This document shows positions 31,496 through 45,123 of a stretch of 64,000 bases of DNA, one piece after another; positions within the stretch are counted from its first letter, which is position 1; every line of letters starts with the position of its first letter. Position numbers and translations under genes: made by a program. Source of the DNA: Kitasatospora sp. MAA4 (lineage in GTDB: Bacteria; Actinomycetota; Actinomycetes; Streptomycetales; Streptomycetaceae); NCBI RefSeq assembly GCF_029893355.1, contig NZ_JARZAI010000017.1, forward strand, positions 124,001 to 188,000, given 5' to 3'. The notes below the pieces were generated by a model. The model was not told where the DNA came from and did not search any database. It was given only the letters and a program-made list of their open reading frames with translations.

Positions 31496-32770
31496 CTAAT
31501 GGCTCGCGGGCGGCGTTGGGACCGGCCGGTAGGAGGTTGCGGCCGGGGCGGGCCCGCCCGACCCGTTCGCCGGGTCGGCGGCGAAGGCCGTGTACGCCGC
31601 CGCGGCCCCTGCCAGCAGCAGGACGACGGCCAGCAGCACGGCGAGCATCCGGCGGCGGCGGACCAGCGCTCGGCGCCCCCGGCGGTGCGCGGAGGCGGGC
31701 GCCGCGCGCTGGGCGCGCGACTCGGCGGCGTACGCGGCCAGCTCCTGAGCGCTGGGGCGGCGCAGGCTGGTGTGGGTGTCGCGGGTGGAGTCCGGCGCGG
31801 GCGCCGGGACCAGCGGGACGGCCGGTCCCCGGCGGCGGCGGTGCGCGCCGGTGCCGGTGTCCGCCTCCGCGTAGACCGCCTCGCCGGGTGTCGGCACCTC
31901 CTCGACCGGCGGACGACCCTGCGCGGGCAGCACCAGCGGCGGCAGGCCGGCCAGCGCGGGCAGCTGCTCGCGCAACCGGTCGGCCAGCTCGGCGGCGCGC
32001 AGCCGGGAGGCCGGGGCCTTGGCCAGGCACTCGGCGATGATCCGCCACAGGCCGTCCGGCAGCCCGGGGACCGGCGGGACGCTCTCGGTGACGTGTCGGC
32101 GCAGCACCGCACCCGTGTGCCCGCCGCCGAACGGCGTGAAGCCGGCCAGCAGTTCGTAGAGCACGGTGGCCAGCGCGTAGATGTCGACGGCGGCCCGCGG
32201 TTCCAGGCCCTCGATGATCTCGGGGGCCAGGTAGTCGGGGGTGCCGATGATCCGGGTGGCCCGGGTCCGACGCGGGGCGTCCACCAGCCGGGCGATGCCG
32301 AAGTCGGTGAGTTTGGCGCGCGGCGCCCCGCCGGGGCCGGGCGGCTCGGCCAGGTCGAGCATGACGTTCTCGGGCTTGACGTCGCGGTGCACGATCCCGG
32401 CGGCGTGGGCGGCGGCCAGCCCGTCGGCGACGTCCGCGATCACCGAGACGGCCGCCTGCGGCGCCAGGACGCCCTCGCGCTCCAGCCGGGAGCGCAGGTC
32501 GCTGCCGTGCACCAGCTCCATCACCAGCGCGAGGTCGTCGCCGTCCACCACCATGTCGTGCACGCCGACCACCCGGGGGTGGTCGAGGCCGGTCAGCGCG
32601 GCGCGCTCCTGGACGAAGCGGCCGACCAGCACCTGGTCGGAGGCGAGGTCCTCGCGCAGCAGTTTCACGGCCACCGGCCCGTCGGGGCCCTCGCCCAGCC
32701 ACACGGTGCCGGCGGACCCCCTGCCGATCACCTGGTGCACGGTGTACCGGCTGCCGATCTTGCGTGCCAA
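31496..32770 (-). CDS. pkaB: Ser/Thr protein kinase, PkaB-like, with C-terminal membrane anchor
   Basis: The protein has 424 residues from TTG 32770 (LARKIGSRYTVHQ) with GGAG 6 nt upstream, close to the length I recall for Streptomyces PkaB. The kinase domain spans ~8-270: glycine loop GRGSAGTVW, VAVKLL with catalytic Lys, HRDVKPENVM catalytic loop, DFG and APE (YLAPE). A Pro/Ala/Arg-rich linker leads to one membrane helix (MLAVLLAVVLLLAGAAAAYTA) and a ~30-residue outside tail without PASTA repeats. It phosphorylates Ser/Thr of unknown targets from the membrane. It is paired with PkaA 200 bp upstream, and divergent from an FHA-domain ATPase. Confidence 0.9.
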   Translation of the reverse strand: MARKIGSRYTVHQVIGRGSAGTVWLGEGPDGPVAVKLLREDLASDQVLVGRFVQERAALTGLDHPRVVGVHDMVVDGDDLALVMELVHGSDLRSRLEREGVLAPQAAVSVIADVADGLAAAHAAGIVHRDVKPENVMLDLAEPPGPGGAPRAKLTDFGIARLVDAPRRTRATRIIGTPDYLAPEIIEGLEPRAAVDIYALATVLYELLAGFTPFGGGHTGAVLRRHVTESVPPVPGLPDGLWRIIAECLAKAPASRLRAAELADRLREQLPALAGLPPLVLPAQGRPPVEEVPTPGEAVYAEADTGTGAHRRRRGPAVPLVPAPAPDSTRDTHTSLRRPSAQELAAYAAESRAQRAAPASAHRRGRRALVRRRRMLAVLLAVVLLLAGAAAAYTAFAADPANGSGGPAPAATSYRPVPTPPASH

Positions 32771-32968
32771 TGCTGCTCCGTGGGCGGCGGGAGTGTCCCC
32801 GATCCCCCGTCGGGGTACCGGGAGCGCTCGGTAGGTCGGTGCGTCACCGACCAACCTACGCGTCCCGACGACCTCCCCGGGACCTCCCAGCGCCTTCGCC
32901 GGGCAGCGCTTGACGACAAATCTTGTGAAATGTCGACAAAGCTGCAATGCCGACTGCCGGGCCCAGCG

Positions 32969-34879
<1,911 letters not shown>

Positions 34880-35233
34880 CTGGTGCACTCCTCGCCCTGC
34901 CGACGCCGCGAGCTTGGGACCAACCGTCTCAGCCCGTGTTTCCGGCAACTCTAACGGTGTCCGTATCGCTCCTCATGGGGACGGACGCAGGAGGCGGCCG
35001 TCCGGTTGATCCGTCCACCCGGGAGTCGGGGAATTGCGGGTTGACCTGAGTGCCCGCCGGCTTCACCATGGCGATGATCACAAGATCGTCAAATCCGGTA
35101 CCGTGCGCGGAGTGTCAGCGCCTGGTGGCAGGATGAGAACGCACTCCTGTGGTCCGGCGGTTGTCCTGTTCCGTGGAGCGGGGTCCCGAGACCATCAGGT
35201 CGTCATCACGAGCAGAGGGGAACCCCGGGCGAG
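34880..35233. other. Divergent intergenic region between pkaA and FHA-ATPase gene
   Basis: About 350 bp without a gene. An imperfect inverted repeat GATGATC-ACAA-GATCGTC (35073-35090) lies 8 nt before TACCGT (35099-35104), a possible -10 for the FHA-ATPase gene, so the repeat could be an operator. The pkaA promoter must also be here. Confidence 0.4.
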
Positions 35234-37981
35234 ATGCAGATCCGGCTGACGGTCCTCCGGCCCCGCAGCGGCTCGGCCGCGGCCGCGCCCGCCACCGACG
35301 TGCTGGTCACCGCACCGATAGGCACCGCGCTCGGCCTGGTCGCCGGGGCGCTGGCCGGAGCGGTCGGCGTGCGAGGGCCGCGCAGCGCCACCCATGTCCA
35401 CCTGTACGCCGGTGCGCAGCGCATCGACGAACGCACCCTGCTCGGCCACCCCCCGCTGCTCGACGGCGCGGTGCTGGCCCTCGGCGAGCCCGACCCGGAG
35501 GCCGCCGAGGACGACCGGACCGGACCGCGCTCGGACGCCGCCGCCGAACTGCGCGTGGTCGGCGGCCCCGACGCAGGCGGCGTCCACCGCCTGCACGGCC
35601 GGCAGATCCGGGTCGGCCGCTCCAGCGAGGCCGACGTCCCGCTCGACGACCCGGACGTCTCCCGCCTGCACCTCGCCCTGCACCTCGGCCCCGACGGCGA
35701 GGTCACCGTCCGCGACCTCGGCTCGACCAACGGGACGACGCTGGACGGCCGGCTGCTCACCGGCGACGAGCAGCCGCTCCCCGAGGGCGCCCTGCTGCGC
35801 CTCGGCGAATCCACCCTCGTGCTGGCCGGCCCGCCGCGCCCCGAGGACGGCCGCGCCACCACTGCGGACGGCCACGGCCACCTCCAGGTGGCAGCCCCCG
35901 CTCGCACCGCCCGCCCCGCGGAGTCCCAGCCGCCGGACGCCCCCGAGCCGCCCGCCGCCGGCAGCACCGGCCGCACCCGCTCGCTGCTCTCCCGCCGACT
36001 GGGCCGCGGCGCCGCCGCCACCGCGCCGGCCGACACCGCCCAGCAGCACGCCAGGGCCCGTACCCGGCAGGCCGCCGCCCGGCGCGAGCGCTGGCCCGAC
36101 CCGGCCACCGTGCTGCTCAGCGCGCTCGGTCCCGGCGCCCGGCTCTGGGAGCGCCAGCCCGCCCACCCCGACGCGCTGACCCTGCGCCTGGGCACCGCCG
36201 ACCTCCCCGGCGGCCCCGGGACGTCACCCGGCACGCTGCTCCCGGCCGTCCCCGTCACCATCGACCTGCAAGCCGCCGGCAGCCTCGGCCTGACCGGCCC
36301 GCGAGCCCGGCTGAGCGGGCTGGCCCGGGCCCTGGTCGCCCAGCTCGCCGCCCTGCACCCGCCGAGCGGCCTGAGCCTGGTGGTGCTCAGCGCCGACGAG
36401 CAGCGCCCGGCCGAGGAGCGCACCGAGGACTGGGCCTGGTCGCTCTGGCTCCCGCACCTGCGCCCCGGCCAGGGCCAGGACTGCCGGCTGCTGATCGGCC
36501 TCGACCCCGTCCAGGCCGAGGAGCGGCTGACCGAGCTGACCGCCCGGCTCGCCGATCACCAGCCGCTGCCCGCGACCGTGCTCGTGGTGGACGGCGACCC
36601 GGGCTCGGATGCGGCCCGCCGCGCGCTCGACCTGCTGGTCAGTCAGGGTCCGGCGGCCGGGGTGCTGACGATCTGCCTGGCCGAGCGGCCCGAGCAGCTG
36701 GCGGCCGGCCTCGGTGCCACCGCATCGGTCACCGGCGAGGTGGGCACCCAGCTGACCCTCGACCGGCCCGCCGAGGACGGCGGCCGCGAGCGGGTCGAGG
36801 AGATCGCGCTGGACGCCGTCTCGCCTGCCTGGGCCGAACGGCTGGCCCGGGCCCTCGCCCCGCTGCGCGAGGCCGCCCCGCTCGCCCGCGGCCCACTGCC
36901 GGACGCGCTGCGCCTGCTCGACCTGCTCCAGCTGGACACCGTCACCCCCGCCAAGCTCTCCGCCCGCTGGGACGACCTGCCCGCCACCACCGGCACCGCG
37001 GCCGCCCTGCTCGGCACCACCCGCGACGACCTGTGCACCGTCGACCTGGCCGCCCCCGACCCGACCGGGCAGCAGCACCTGCTGGTCGGCGGCGCGCGCG
37101 GCTCGGGCAAGAGCGAGCTGCTGCGCACCCTGGTCGCCTCGCTGGCGGTCGGCGAGCGCCCGGACCGGCTGGGCGTCCTGCTGATCGAGGGCCGCGGCGG
37201 CAGCCTGTCCGGCTGCGCCGAACTCCCGCACGTCACCGCCCACCTGGACGCCACCGCCGACCCGCGGCAGGCGATGCTCACCGCCGACTCGCTGCTGGAG
37301 GAGCTGGCGCACCGCGAGGAGCTGTTCCAGGGCCGCCCGTTCACCTCCTGGTACGCCGAGCACGCACTCAACGCGCGAACGGCCGCCCTGGTCCGCCCGC
37401 GCGCGGAGGCGGCCGGGTCGGCGCAGCCGTCCGCCGCCCCGCCCGCCGCGGCCGCCGTCGGCACCCTGCCGGCGCTGCCCGCCCGGCTGGTCGTGGTGGT
37501 GGACGACTACGACGCCCTGCTCGCCCCGACCTCCGCGGCCGGCCGCCCGCTGGCCCGCGCCCTGGCGGCGGTGGCCCAGCGCGGCGGCCGCCTGGGCGTC
37601 CACCTGGTGGCCGCCACCGGCCGTCCCGAGCTGACCTCCGGCACCGAGGTGGACGAGTCCGCGCTGTGGCGGATCGCCCTGCGCACCGACCACCCGGCCG
37701 ACTCCGACCTGCTGGTCCACGTGGACGACGCCGCCGCCGTGCCCGAGGAGACCCCCGGCCGCGGCTACCTGCGCCGCCCGGACGGCGCGGTGCTGGCCTT
37801 CCAGACCGCCCGGGTCAGCGGCCGGATCCCGCGCACCGCCACCCTGCGCCCCACGGTCGTCGCCATCGACCCCGCCCAGCTCGGCACCCCGCCCACCCGC
37901 CGCCCGGTCCGCGAGCTGGGCAACGGCCCGACCGACCTGGCCCTGCTGGCCAGCGCCCTCCAGCGGGCCGCTCAGCCCTGA
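35234..37981 (+). CDS. FHA-domain FtsK/EccC-like ATPase
   Basis: The protein has 915 residues. Residues 1-90 form a ubiquitin-like/EsaB-type N-terminal fold (MQIRLTVLRP, GVRGPRSATHVHLYAG). The FHA domain (~105-190) has canonical phosphothreonine-binding residues: IRVGRSSEADV, SRLHLAL and DLGSTNGT. After a linker comes a degenerate middle ATPase-like region. A full FtsK-type ATPase follows, with Walker A GGARGSGKSELL (~residue 617) and Walker B LVVVVDDYD (~755). FtsK/EccC-family ATPases move DNA or type VII secretion substrates; no membrane helix is visible, so it may be a cytosolic partner. Divergence from two Ser/Thr kinases suggests it reads their phosphorylation. Substrate unknown. Confidence 0.85.
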   Translation: MQIRLTVLRPRSGSAAAAPATDVLVTAPIGTALGLVAGALAGAVGVRGPRSATHVHLYAGAQRIDERTLLGHPPLLDGAVLALGEPDPEAAEDDRTGPRSDAAAELRVVGGPDAGGVHRLHGRQIRVGRSSEADVPLDDPDVSRLHLALHLGPDGEVTVRDLGSTNGTTLDGRLLTGDEQPLPEGALLRLGESTLVLAGPPRPEDGRATTADGHGHLQVAAPARTARPAESQPPDAPEPPAAGSTGRTRSLLSRRLGRGAAATAPADTAQQHARARTRQAAARRERWPDPATVLLSALGPGARLWERQPAHPDALTLRLGTADLPGGPGTSPGTLLPAVPVTIDLQAAGSLGLTGPRARLSGLARALVAQLAALHPPSGLSLVVLSADEQRPAEERTEDWAWSLWLPHLRPGQGQDCRLLIGLDPVQAEERLTELTARLADHQPLPATVLVVDGDPGSDAARRALDLLVSQGPAAGVLTICLAERPEQLAAGLGATASVTGEVGTQLTLDRPAEDGGRERVEEIALDAVSPAWAERLARALAPLREAAPLARGPLPDALRLLDLLQLDTVTPAKLSARWDDLPATTGTAAALLGTTRDDLCTVDLAAPDPTGQQHLLVGGARGSGKSELLRTLVASLAVGERPDRLGVLLIEGRGGSLSGCAELPHVTAHLDATADPRQAMLTADSLLEELAHREELFQGRPFTSWYAEHALNARTAALVRPRAEAAGSAQPSAAPPAAAAVGTLPALPARLVVVVDDYDALLAPTSAAGRPLARALAAVAQRGGRLGVHLVAATGRPELTSGTEVDESALWRIALRTDHPADSDLLVHVDDAAAVPEETPGRGYLRRPDGAVLAFQTARVSGRIPRTATLRPTVVAIDPAQLGTPPTRRPVRELGNGPTDLALLASALQRAAQP

Positions 37982-37997
37982 GAGCTGCTGAAACGCC

Positions 37998-38031
37998 AAG
38001 CGGGACCGCACCCGAAGGTGCGGTCCCGCTT
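37998..38031. terminator. Bidirectional hairpin between convergent FHA-ATPase gene and gdh
   Basis: AAGCGGGACCGCACC (37998-38012) and GGTGCGGTCCCGCTT (38017-38031) form a perfect 15-bp stem with a CGAA tetraloop. It lies 17 nt after one stop and 18 nt from the other. Confidence 0.85.
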
Positions 38032-38048
38032 CGCGTTCGCCGTCGGCG

Positions 38049-41000
38049 TCAGCGCATCGAACCGGTGCGCAGCAGCGTGCGGATCACCCGCATGGCCACC
38101 GAGAGGCTGGACAGCTCGTAGGTGTCCGAACCCCTTATGTCGGACAACGTGGTCGCGGCCCGGGTGAGCAGCGTGCCGTTCAGCTCGGCCCAGGCGTTGT
38201 AGCGCTCCTCGGCCGTGGCGCCCTCGGGCCCGCAGGCCAGGATGTCGGCGGTGAGGACGGCGTGCGCCGCGAAGAGGTCCTCGCGGATCGCCGCACGGGC
38301 CATCGAGGACCACCGGTCGGTGCGCGGCAGCTCGATGATCCGGTCCAGCAGGTGGGTGATGCCCAACCGGTCGGCGAGGTCGTAGTAGAGGTCGGAGACC
38401 TCGGTGACGTCCTTGCCGGAGCGGTCCGCGACCTCGGTGATGTCCAGGGTCGGGAAGGCCGAGGAGAGCCCGGCGACCCGGGTGGCCAGGGCCACCGGAA
38501 CGCCGGCCTCGACCAGCTCGCCGTAGATCTTCTCGAACCAGGCCGCGTCCTCGCCGCGCAGCGGCTTGGGCAGGCTGCTCCACACCTGGTCCACCCGCTC
38601 CTTGAAGAACGCGATGGTGGCCGCGATGTCCAGCGGCTGGCGGCGGTTGTTGAGCATCCAGCGGGTGGCCCGCTCGACCAGCCGGCGCGAGTGCAGCCGC
38701 ACCCGGGTCAGCACCTCGGACGGCACCTGGTTGTCGAAGCCCTCGACCTGGTCCCAGATGGTCTCCAGGCCGAAGACCGCGCGGGCCGCGGTGTGCGTGC
38801 GGGCGATCTCCTCGTAGGTCGCGCCGGTCTCCTCGCGCAGACGGAACGCGAAGGTGCAGCCACCGCGGTTGACCGTGTCGTTGACGATCAGGGTGGTGAT
38901 GATCTCCCGGCGCAGCGCGTGCCCGTCGATCGCCTCGGCGAACCGCTCGCGCAGCGCGCTGGGGAAGTACTCGTGCAGCGTGCTGTGGAAGTACGGGTCG
39001 TCCGGCAGCCCGGTGGCGAGCAGCTCGTCGGCCAGCGTGATCTTCGTGTACGCGAGCAGCACGGAGAGCTCGGGCTGGGTGAGCCCGTGGCCGTTCTGCT
39101 GGCGCTCGCGGATCTGGCGCTCGGTCGGCAGGAACTCGATGCCCCGGTCGAGCAGGCCGTCGGCCTCCAGCCGGTTGAGCATCCGCGAGTGGACGTTGAC
39201 CATGCTGTGCGCCTGGGCGACGGCGTTGGCCAGCACGACGTTCTGCGCGTAGTTGTTGCGCAGGACGAGGTGGCCGACCTCCTCCGTCATCTCGGCCAGC
39301 AGGACGTTGCGCTGCTTGACCGTCATGTCGCCCTCGGCGACCACCTGGTTGAGCAGGATCTTGATGTTCACCTCGTGGTCCGAGGTGTCCACGCCCGCCG
39401 AGTTGTCGATGGCGTCGGTGTTGATCCAACCGCCGGTCTGCTCCGGGCCGCCGACCTGGGCGTACTCGATGCGGCCCAGCTGGGTGCAGCCGAGGTTGCC
39501 GCCCTCGCCGATCACCCTGGCGCGGACCTGGCCGCCGTTGACCCGGATCGCGTCGTTGGCCTTGTCGCCGACGTCCGCGTTGGTCTCCCGCTCGGCCTTG
39601 ATGTAGGTGCCGATGCCGCCGTTCCAGAACAGGTCGACGGGCGCCTGCAGGATCGCCTTCATCAGCTCGGCCGGGGTGACCCGGCTCTCGGCGATGCCGA
39701 GTGCCGAACGGACCTGGGCGGTCAGCTGGATCGACTTGGCGCTGCGCGGGAAGATCCCACCGCCCGAGGAGATCAGCGACTTGTCGTAGTCGTCCCAGGA
39801 GCTGCGCGGCAGGTCGAAGAGCCGGCGGCGCTCGGCGTAGGAGACGGCCGCGTCCGGGTTCGGGTCCAGGAAGATGTGCCGGTGGTCGAAGGCGGCCACC
39901 AGCCGGATGTGCTCGCTGAGCAGCATGCCGTTGCCGAAGACGTCACCGGACATGTCGCCGATGCCGACGACGGTGAAGTCCTCGGTCTGGGTGTCGTGGC
40001 CCAGCTCGCGGAAGTTGCGCTTGACGGACTCCCAGGCGCCGCGCGCCGTGATGCCCATGCCCTTGTGGTCGTAGCCGGCCGAACCGCCGGAGGCGAAGGC
40101 GTCGCCCAGCCAGAAGCCGTACTGCTCGGCCACACCGTTGGCGATGTCCGAGAAGGTCGCGGTGCCCTTGTCGGCGGCGACCACCAGGTAGGTGTCGTCC
40201 TCGTCGTGGCGGACCACGTCGACCGGGTGGACGACCTGGCCGCCCTGGAGGTTGTCGGTGATGTCCAGCAGCGCCGAGATGAAGGTCTTGTAGGACGAGA
40301 TGCCCTCGGCGAGCCAGGCGTCGCGGTCCACCGACGGGTCCGGCAGCTGCTTGGCGACGAAGCCGCCCTTGGCGCCGACCGGGACGATCACGGTGTTCTT
40401 GACCATCTGCGCCTTGACCAGGCCGAGGATCTCGGTACGGAAGTCCTCACGCCGGTCGGACCAGCGCAGACCGCCGCGGGCGACCTTGCCGAAGCGCAGG
40501 TGGACGCCCTCGACCTGGGGCGAGTAGACCCAGATCTCGAAGGCCGGGCGCGGCGCGGGCAGGTCGGGGATGGCGTGCGGGTCGAACTTCATCGACACGT
40601 AGCTGTGCCACTCGCCGTCGCCCGCGTGCTGGAAGAAGTTGGTGCGCAGGGTGGCCCTGATCAGGTGCAGGAAGGAGCGCAGGATGCGGTCCTCGTCCAG
40701 CGACACGACCTCGTCGAGCGCGCCGGTGAGCTCCTCCAGGATGCCCTCGGTCAGCTCGTCCGCGCCAAGCTGGTGACCCGGGCTCAGGCGCGCCTCGAAG
40801 AGGTTGACCAGCAGCCGGGTGGTGTGGGCGTTGTTGCTGAGCGCGTCCTCCATGTAGTCCTGGGAGAAGGTGCTCCCGGCCTGCCGGAGGTACTTGGCCA
40901 GCGCGCGCAGCACCACGGCCTGACGCCAGTTCAGCCCGGCGCTGAGGATCAGGCCGTTGAAGCCGTCGTTCTCCGCGCGGCCGGTCCAGGTCGCCGCGAA

Positions 41001-42995
41001 GGCCTCCTGGAAGCGCTCGCGGGCCTCGTCGCTCAGCTCGGTGGCCTCACGGAGCTTCAGACCGAAGTCGTAGACCCAGGCGGTGCTGCCGTCCGAGCGG
41101 CGCAGCGCGTACGGGTGCTCGTCGAGCACCTCCACGCCCAGGCGCTGGAGGACCGGCAGGACCTCGGTCAGCGAGATCGGGCCGCCGACCCGGTAGATCT
41201 TGAAGCGGCGCTCGTCGTCGCCCGCGCCGACCGGCTGGTAGAGGTTGAGCCGGAAGTCGCCCTCGGCGTGCAGCGACTCGATCTGCTTGAGGTCGGCGAC
41301 GGCGGTGCGGGCGGTGAAGTCGGCGCGGTAGCCGTCGGGGAAGGCGTTGGCGTACCGGTGCGCGAGCTCGGCGGCCCGCTCCTCGCCCAGCTCGATGTGC
41401 AGCTGGTCGTTGAAGCCGTCCATCCAGAACCGGGCGGCGTCGGCCAGCTTGGCCTCGATCCGCTCGATCTCGGACTCGGTCAGCTCGGGCAGCTCGCTGC
41501 CGGGCGCGACCCGGACCACGAAGTGCAGCCGGGTCAGCACCGACTCGGTGGACCAGACGGTGTAGTCGATGGCGGCGCCGTTCAGCTCCGCCATCAGGAT
41601 CTCCATCAGGCGCAGCCGGATCCGCGTGGTGTAGCGGTCGCGCGGCAGGTAGACCAGGGCGGAGAAGTAGCGGCCGTACTCGTCCTGACGCAGGAACAGC
41701 CGCAGCTTGCGGCGCTCCTGGAGGTAGAGCACGCTGCCGGCGATCTCCAGCAGCTCCTCGGCGGGGGTCTGGAAGATCTCGTCGCGCGGGAAGGTCTCCA
41801 GGATCTGCAGCAGGTCCCGGCCGTCGTGGCTCTCGCTGGTGAAGCCGGAGCCGGTCAGCACCTCCTGCACCTTGCGGCGGACCACCGGGATCCGGGTGAC
41901 CGACTCGGTGTACGCGGCGGAGGAGAACAGGCCCAGGAAGCGGCGCTCGCCGATCACGTTGCCGGCGGCGTCGAACTTCTTCACCCCGACGTAGTCGAGG
42001 TAGGAGGGCCGGTGCACGGTCGCGCGGGAGTTGGCCTTGGTCAGCACGAGCAGCTTCTTCTCGTGCGCCTTCGCCCGGACGGGGGCGGAGAGGCGGCCGA
42101 AGGACTCGCTGACCGGGTGGTGGTCGGTGTCGTGGCTGAGCGGGTCGGAGCGCAGGATGCCCAGGCCCGTGCCGGGGATCGCCCGCAGCACCTCCTGGCC
42201 CTCGTGCTCGACCAGGTCGTACTCGCGGTAGCCGAGGAAGGTGAAGTGGTCGTCGGCCAGCCAGCGCATCAGCTCCCAGGCCTCGCCGACCTCCTGCTCG
42301 GGCAGGTGGGCCGGAGGCACCTCGGCGAGCTCGTCGGCCAGCCGCAGCGCGCTGGTGCGCATCTTCGCCCAGTCCTCGACGACCTCGCGGACATCGCCCA
42401 GGACCCGGCGCAGGCCCTTCTCGATGGCCTGGAGGTCCTCGCGGTCGGTCTCGCGGTCGATCTCGACGTGCATCCAGGACTCGACGGTCGCGTCGGCCGG
42501 CCACTCGTGAGCGGCCGACTGGCTGCGCGAGCAGGCGTCGATGTCCAGGATCTCCAGCAGCTTGCCGGTGATGTCACGGCGCACGACCAGCTGGGGGTGG
42601 ATCACCAGGTGGATCGCCCGGTCCTGGCGGGACAGCTCGTTGGTGACCGAGTCGACCAGGAAGGGCATGTCGTCGGTGACCACCTCGACCACGGTATGGC
42701 CGCTGGACCACCCGTTCTCGTCGACGGTCGGGGTGTAGACCCGGACCTCGGCGGTGCCCTGCGGGCGCTTGAGGCCCAGCCGGTAGTGGGAGGCGGCCGC
42801 GCCGTAGACGTCCACCGGGTCGCGGTCGACCAGGTCGTCGGGGGCGGTGTGGAGGTAGTAGTGGTGCAGGTACGCGGTCAGAGCACCATTGCTCAGGCCT
42901 TCCCCTGGCGCCGCTCCCCCCACCTGGCTGTTCTCAGCGGCTGCTGCTGCTTTCGCGAGCAGTTCGGCCTTGGCTGCGTCCAGCTTGGTCTGCAT
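38049..42995 (-). CDS. gdh: NAD-specific glutamate dehydrogenase, 180-kDa type
   Basis: The protein has 1648 residues from ATG 42995, after AGGAG. This is the large NAD-GDH family first described in Streptomyces clavuligerus. The N-terminal ~700 residues are regulatory (ACT-like modules). The catalytic domain begins about residue 800, with FGKVARGGLRWSDRREDFR, VPVGAKGGFV (catalytic Lys) and GIGDMSGDVFGNGM, followed by a helical C-terminal region. It converts glutamate to 2-oxoglutarate and ammonium with NAD+, mainly catabolically, as a homo-oligomer. It is monocistronic. The ~380-bp leader includes a GAAA-tetraloop hairpin. The downstream pruA produces glutamate, giving a possible proline/glutamate catabolic pairing. 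Confidence 0.95.
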   Translation of the reverse strand: MQTKLDAAKAELLAKAAAAAENSQVGGAAPGEGLSNGALTAYLHHYYLHTAPDDLVDRDPVDVYGAAASHYRLGLKRPQGTAEVRVYTPTVDENGWSSGHTVVEVVTDDMPFLVDSVTNELSRQDRAIHLVIHPQLVVRRDITGKLLEILDIDACSRSQSAAHEWPADATVESWMHVEIDRETDREDLQAIEKGLRRVLGDVREVVEDWAKMRTSALRLADELAEVPPAHLPEQEVGEAWELMRWLADDHFTFLGYREYDLVEHEGQEVLRAIPGTGLGILRSDPLSHDTDHHPVSESFGRLSAPVRAKAHEKKLLVLTKANSRATVHRPSYLDYVGVKKFDAAGNVIGERRFLGLFSSAAYTESVTRIPVVRRKVQEVLTGSGFTSESHDGRDLLQILETFPRDEIFQTPAEELLEIAGSVLYLQERRKLRLFLRQDEYGRYFSALVYLPRDRYTTRIRLRLMEILMAELNGAAIDYTVWSTESVLTRLHFVVRVAPGSELPELTESEIERIEAKLADAARFWMDGFNDQLHIELGEERAAELAHRYANAFPDGYRADFTARTAVADLKQIESLHAEGDFRLNLYQPVGAGDDERRFKIYRVGGPISLTEVLPVLQRLGVEVLDEHPYALRRSDGSTAWVYDFGLKLREATELSDEARERFQEAFAATWTGRAENDGFNGLILSAGLNWRQAVVLRALAKYLRQAGSTFSQDYMEDALSNNAHTTRLLVNLFEARLSPGHQLGADELTEGILEELTGALDEVVSLDEDRILRSFLHLIRATLRTNFFQHAGDGEWHSYVSMKFDPHAIPDLPAPRPAFEIWVYSPQVEGVHLRFGKVARGGLRWSDRREDFRTEILGLVKAQMVKNTVIVPVGAKGGFVAKQLPDPSVDRDAWLAEGISSYKTFISALLDITDNLQGGQVVHPVDVVRHDEDDTYLVVAADKGTATFSDIANGVAEQYGFWLGDAFASGGSAGYDHKGMGITARGAWESVKRNFRELGHDTQTEDFTVVGIGDMSGDVFGNGMLLSEHIRLVAAFDHRHIFLDPNPDAAVSYAERRRLFDLPRSSWDDYDKSLISSGGGIFPRSAKSIQLTAQVRSALGIAESRVTPAELMKAILQAPVDLFWNGGIGTYIKAERETNADVGDKANDAIRVNGGQVRARVIGEGGNLGCTQLGRIEYAQVGGPEQTGGWINTDAIDNSAGVDTSDHEVNIKILLNQVVAEGDMTVKQRNVLLAEMTEEVGHLVLRNNYAQNVVLANAVAQAHSMVNVHSRMLNRLEADGLLDRGIEFLPTERQIRERQQNGHGLTQPELSVLLAYTKITLADELLATGLPDDPYFHSTLHEYFPSALRERFAEAIDGHALRREIITTLIVNDTVNRGGCTFAFRLREETGATYEEIARTHTAARAVFGLETIWDQVEGFDNQVPSEVLTRVRLHSRRLVERATRWMLNNRRQPLDIAATIAFFKERVDQVWSSLPKPLRGEDAAWFEKIYGELVEAGVPVALATRVAGLSSAFPTLDITEVADRSGKDVTEVSDLYYDLADRLGITHLLDRIIELPRTDRWSSMARAAIREDLFAAHAVLTADILACGPEGATAEERYNAWAELNGTLLTRAATTLSDIRGSDTYELSSLSVAMRVIRTLLRTGSMR

Positions 42996-43321
42996 GGCTC
43001 TTTGGCTCCTGTCGCGCGCCGTTGCGTGACTCGGTGGTGGTGGGTGATCACCGCCGGGTCTGCCCGTAATCCTCCCGCACAATCCGGACGAAAGACGCTC
43101 AAGGCACGCTTGAAGAGCCCTCCGTCTGGGTACGACAGGCCTTTCGGCCTGCGGGGCTCCCCGACGACGCCAGCCAGCCTAACGGGAGGAAACCAAGGTG
43201 TCAGGGGACAGGGAGGCGCAAACCTGTAGGAAGATCGCACATTCCTGGACAGCTTGTCCAAGGACGCCCAGGTGAGACCACCGATCGGCGGGTCCGGGCA
43301 CCCAGGGCAGGACCGGTCGCC
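42996..43321. other. gdh upstream region with tetraloop hairpin
   Basis: No gene is visible. A perfect 6-bp hairpin with GAAA loop on the minus strand (43137-43152) lies ~140 nt before the gdh start and would be in its leader. The gdh promoter must lie here. Confidence 0.4.
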
Positions 43322-43344
43322 TCCGGCGCACTCGGTGCGCCGGA
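43322..43344 (-). terminator. Hairpin terminator after pruA
   Basis: TCCGGCGCA (43322-43330) pairs perfectly with TGCGCCGGA (43336-43344), with a 5-nt loop, 30 nt beyond the pruA stop. Confidence 0.6.
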
Positions 43345-43374
43345 CGCGACCCCGACGCACCTGTGTGACTCCCG

Positions 43375-45006
<1,632 letters not shown>

Positions 45007-45123
45007 ACCGGCTCCGCTCGTCCTGGACCGACCGGGCGAGGCTCGCCCGTGCGTCAATCCAGATTGACCACTCCGACCGCGATCGACGCGGGTCGACACA
45101 CGGTTCAGGCTGTGAGCTGGAGT

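Noticed and set aside
35234..37981. Type VII secretion system locus
   Set aside because: Only an FtsK/EccC-like ATPase is present. No Esx, EccB, EccD, EccE or mycosin genes flank it, and the protein lacks membrane helices.
38262..43229. Very long plus-strand open frame opposite glutamate dehydrogenase
   Set aside because: It is a by-product of GC-rich codon usage on the opposite strand. It has no recognisable domain and composition typical of antisense frames; the minus-strand protein is a full-length known enzyme.
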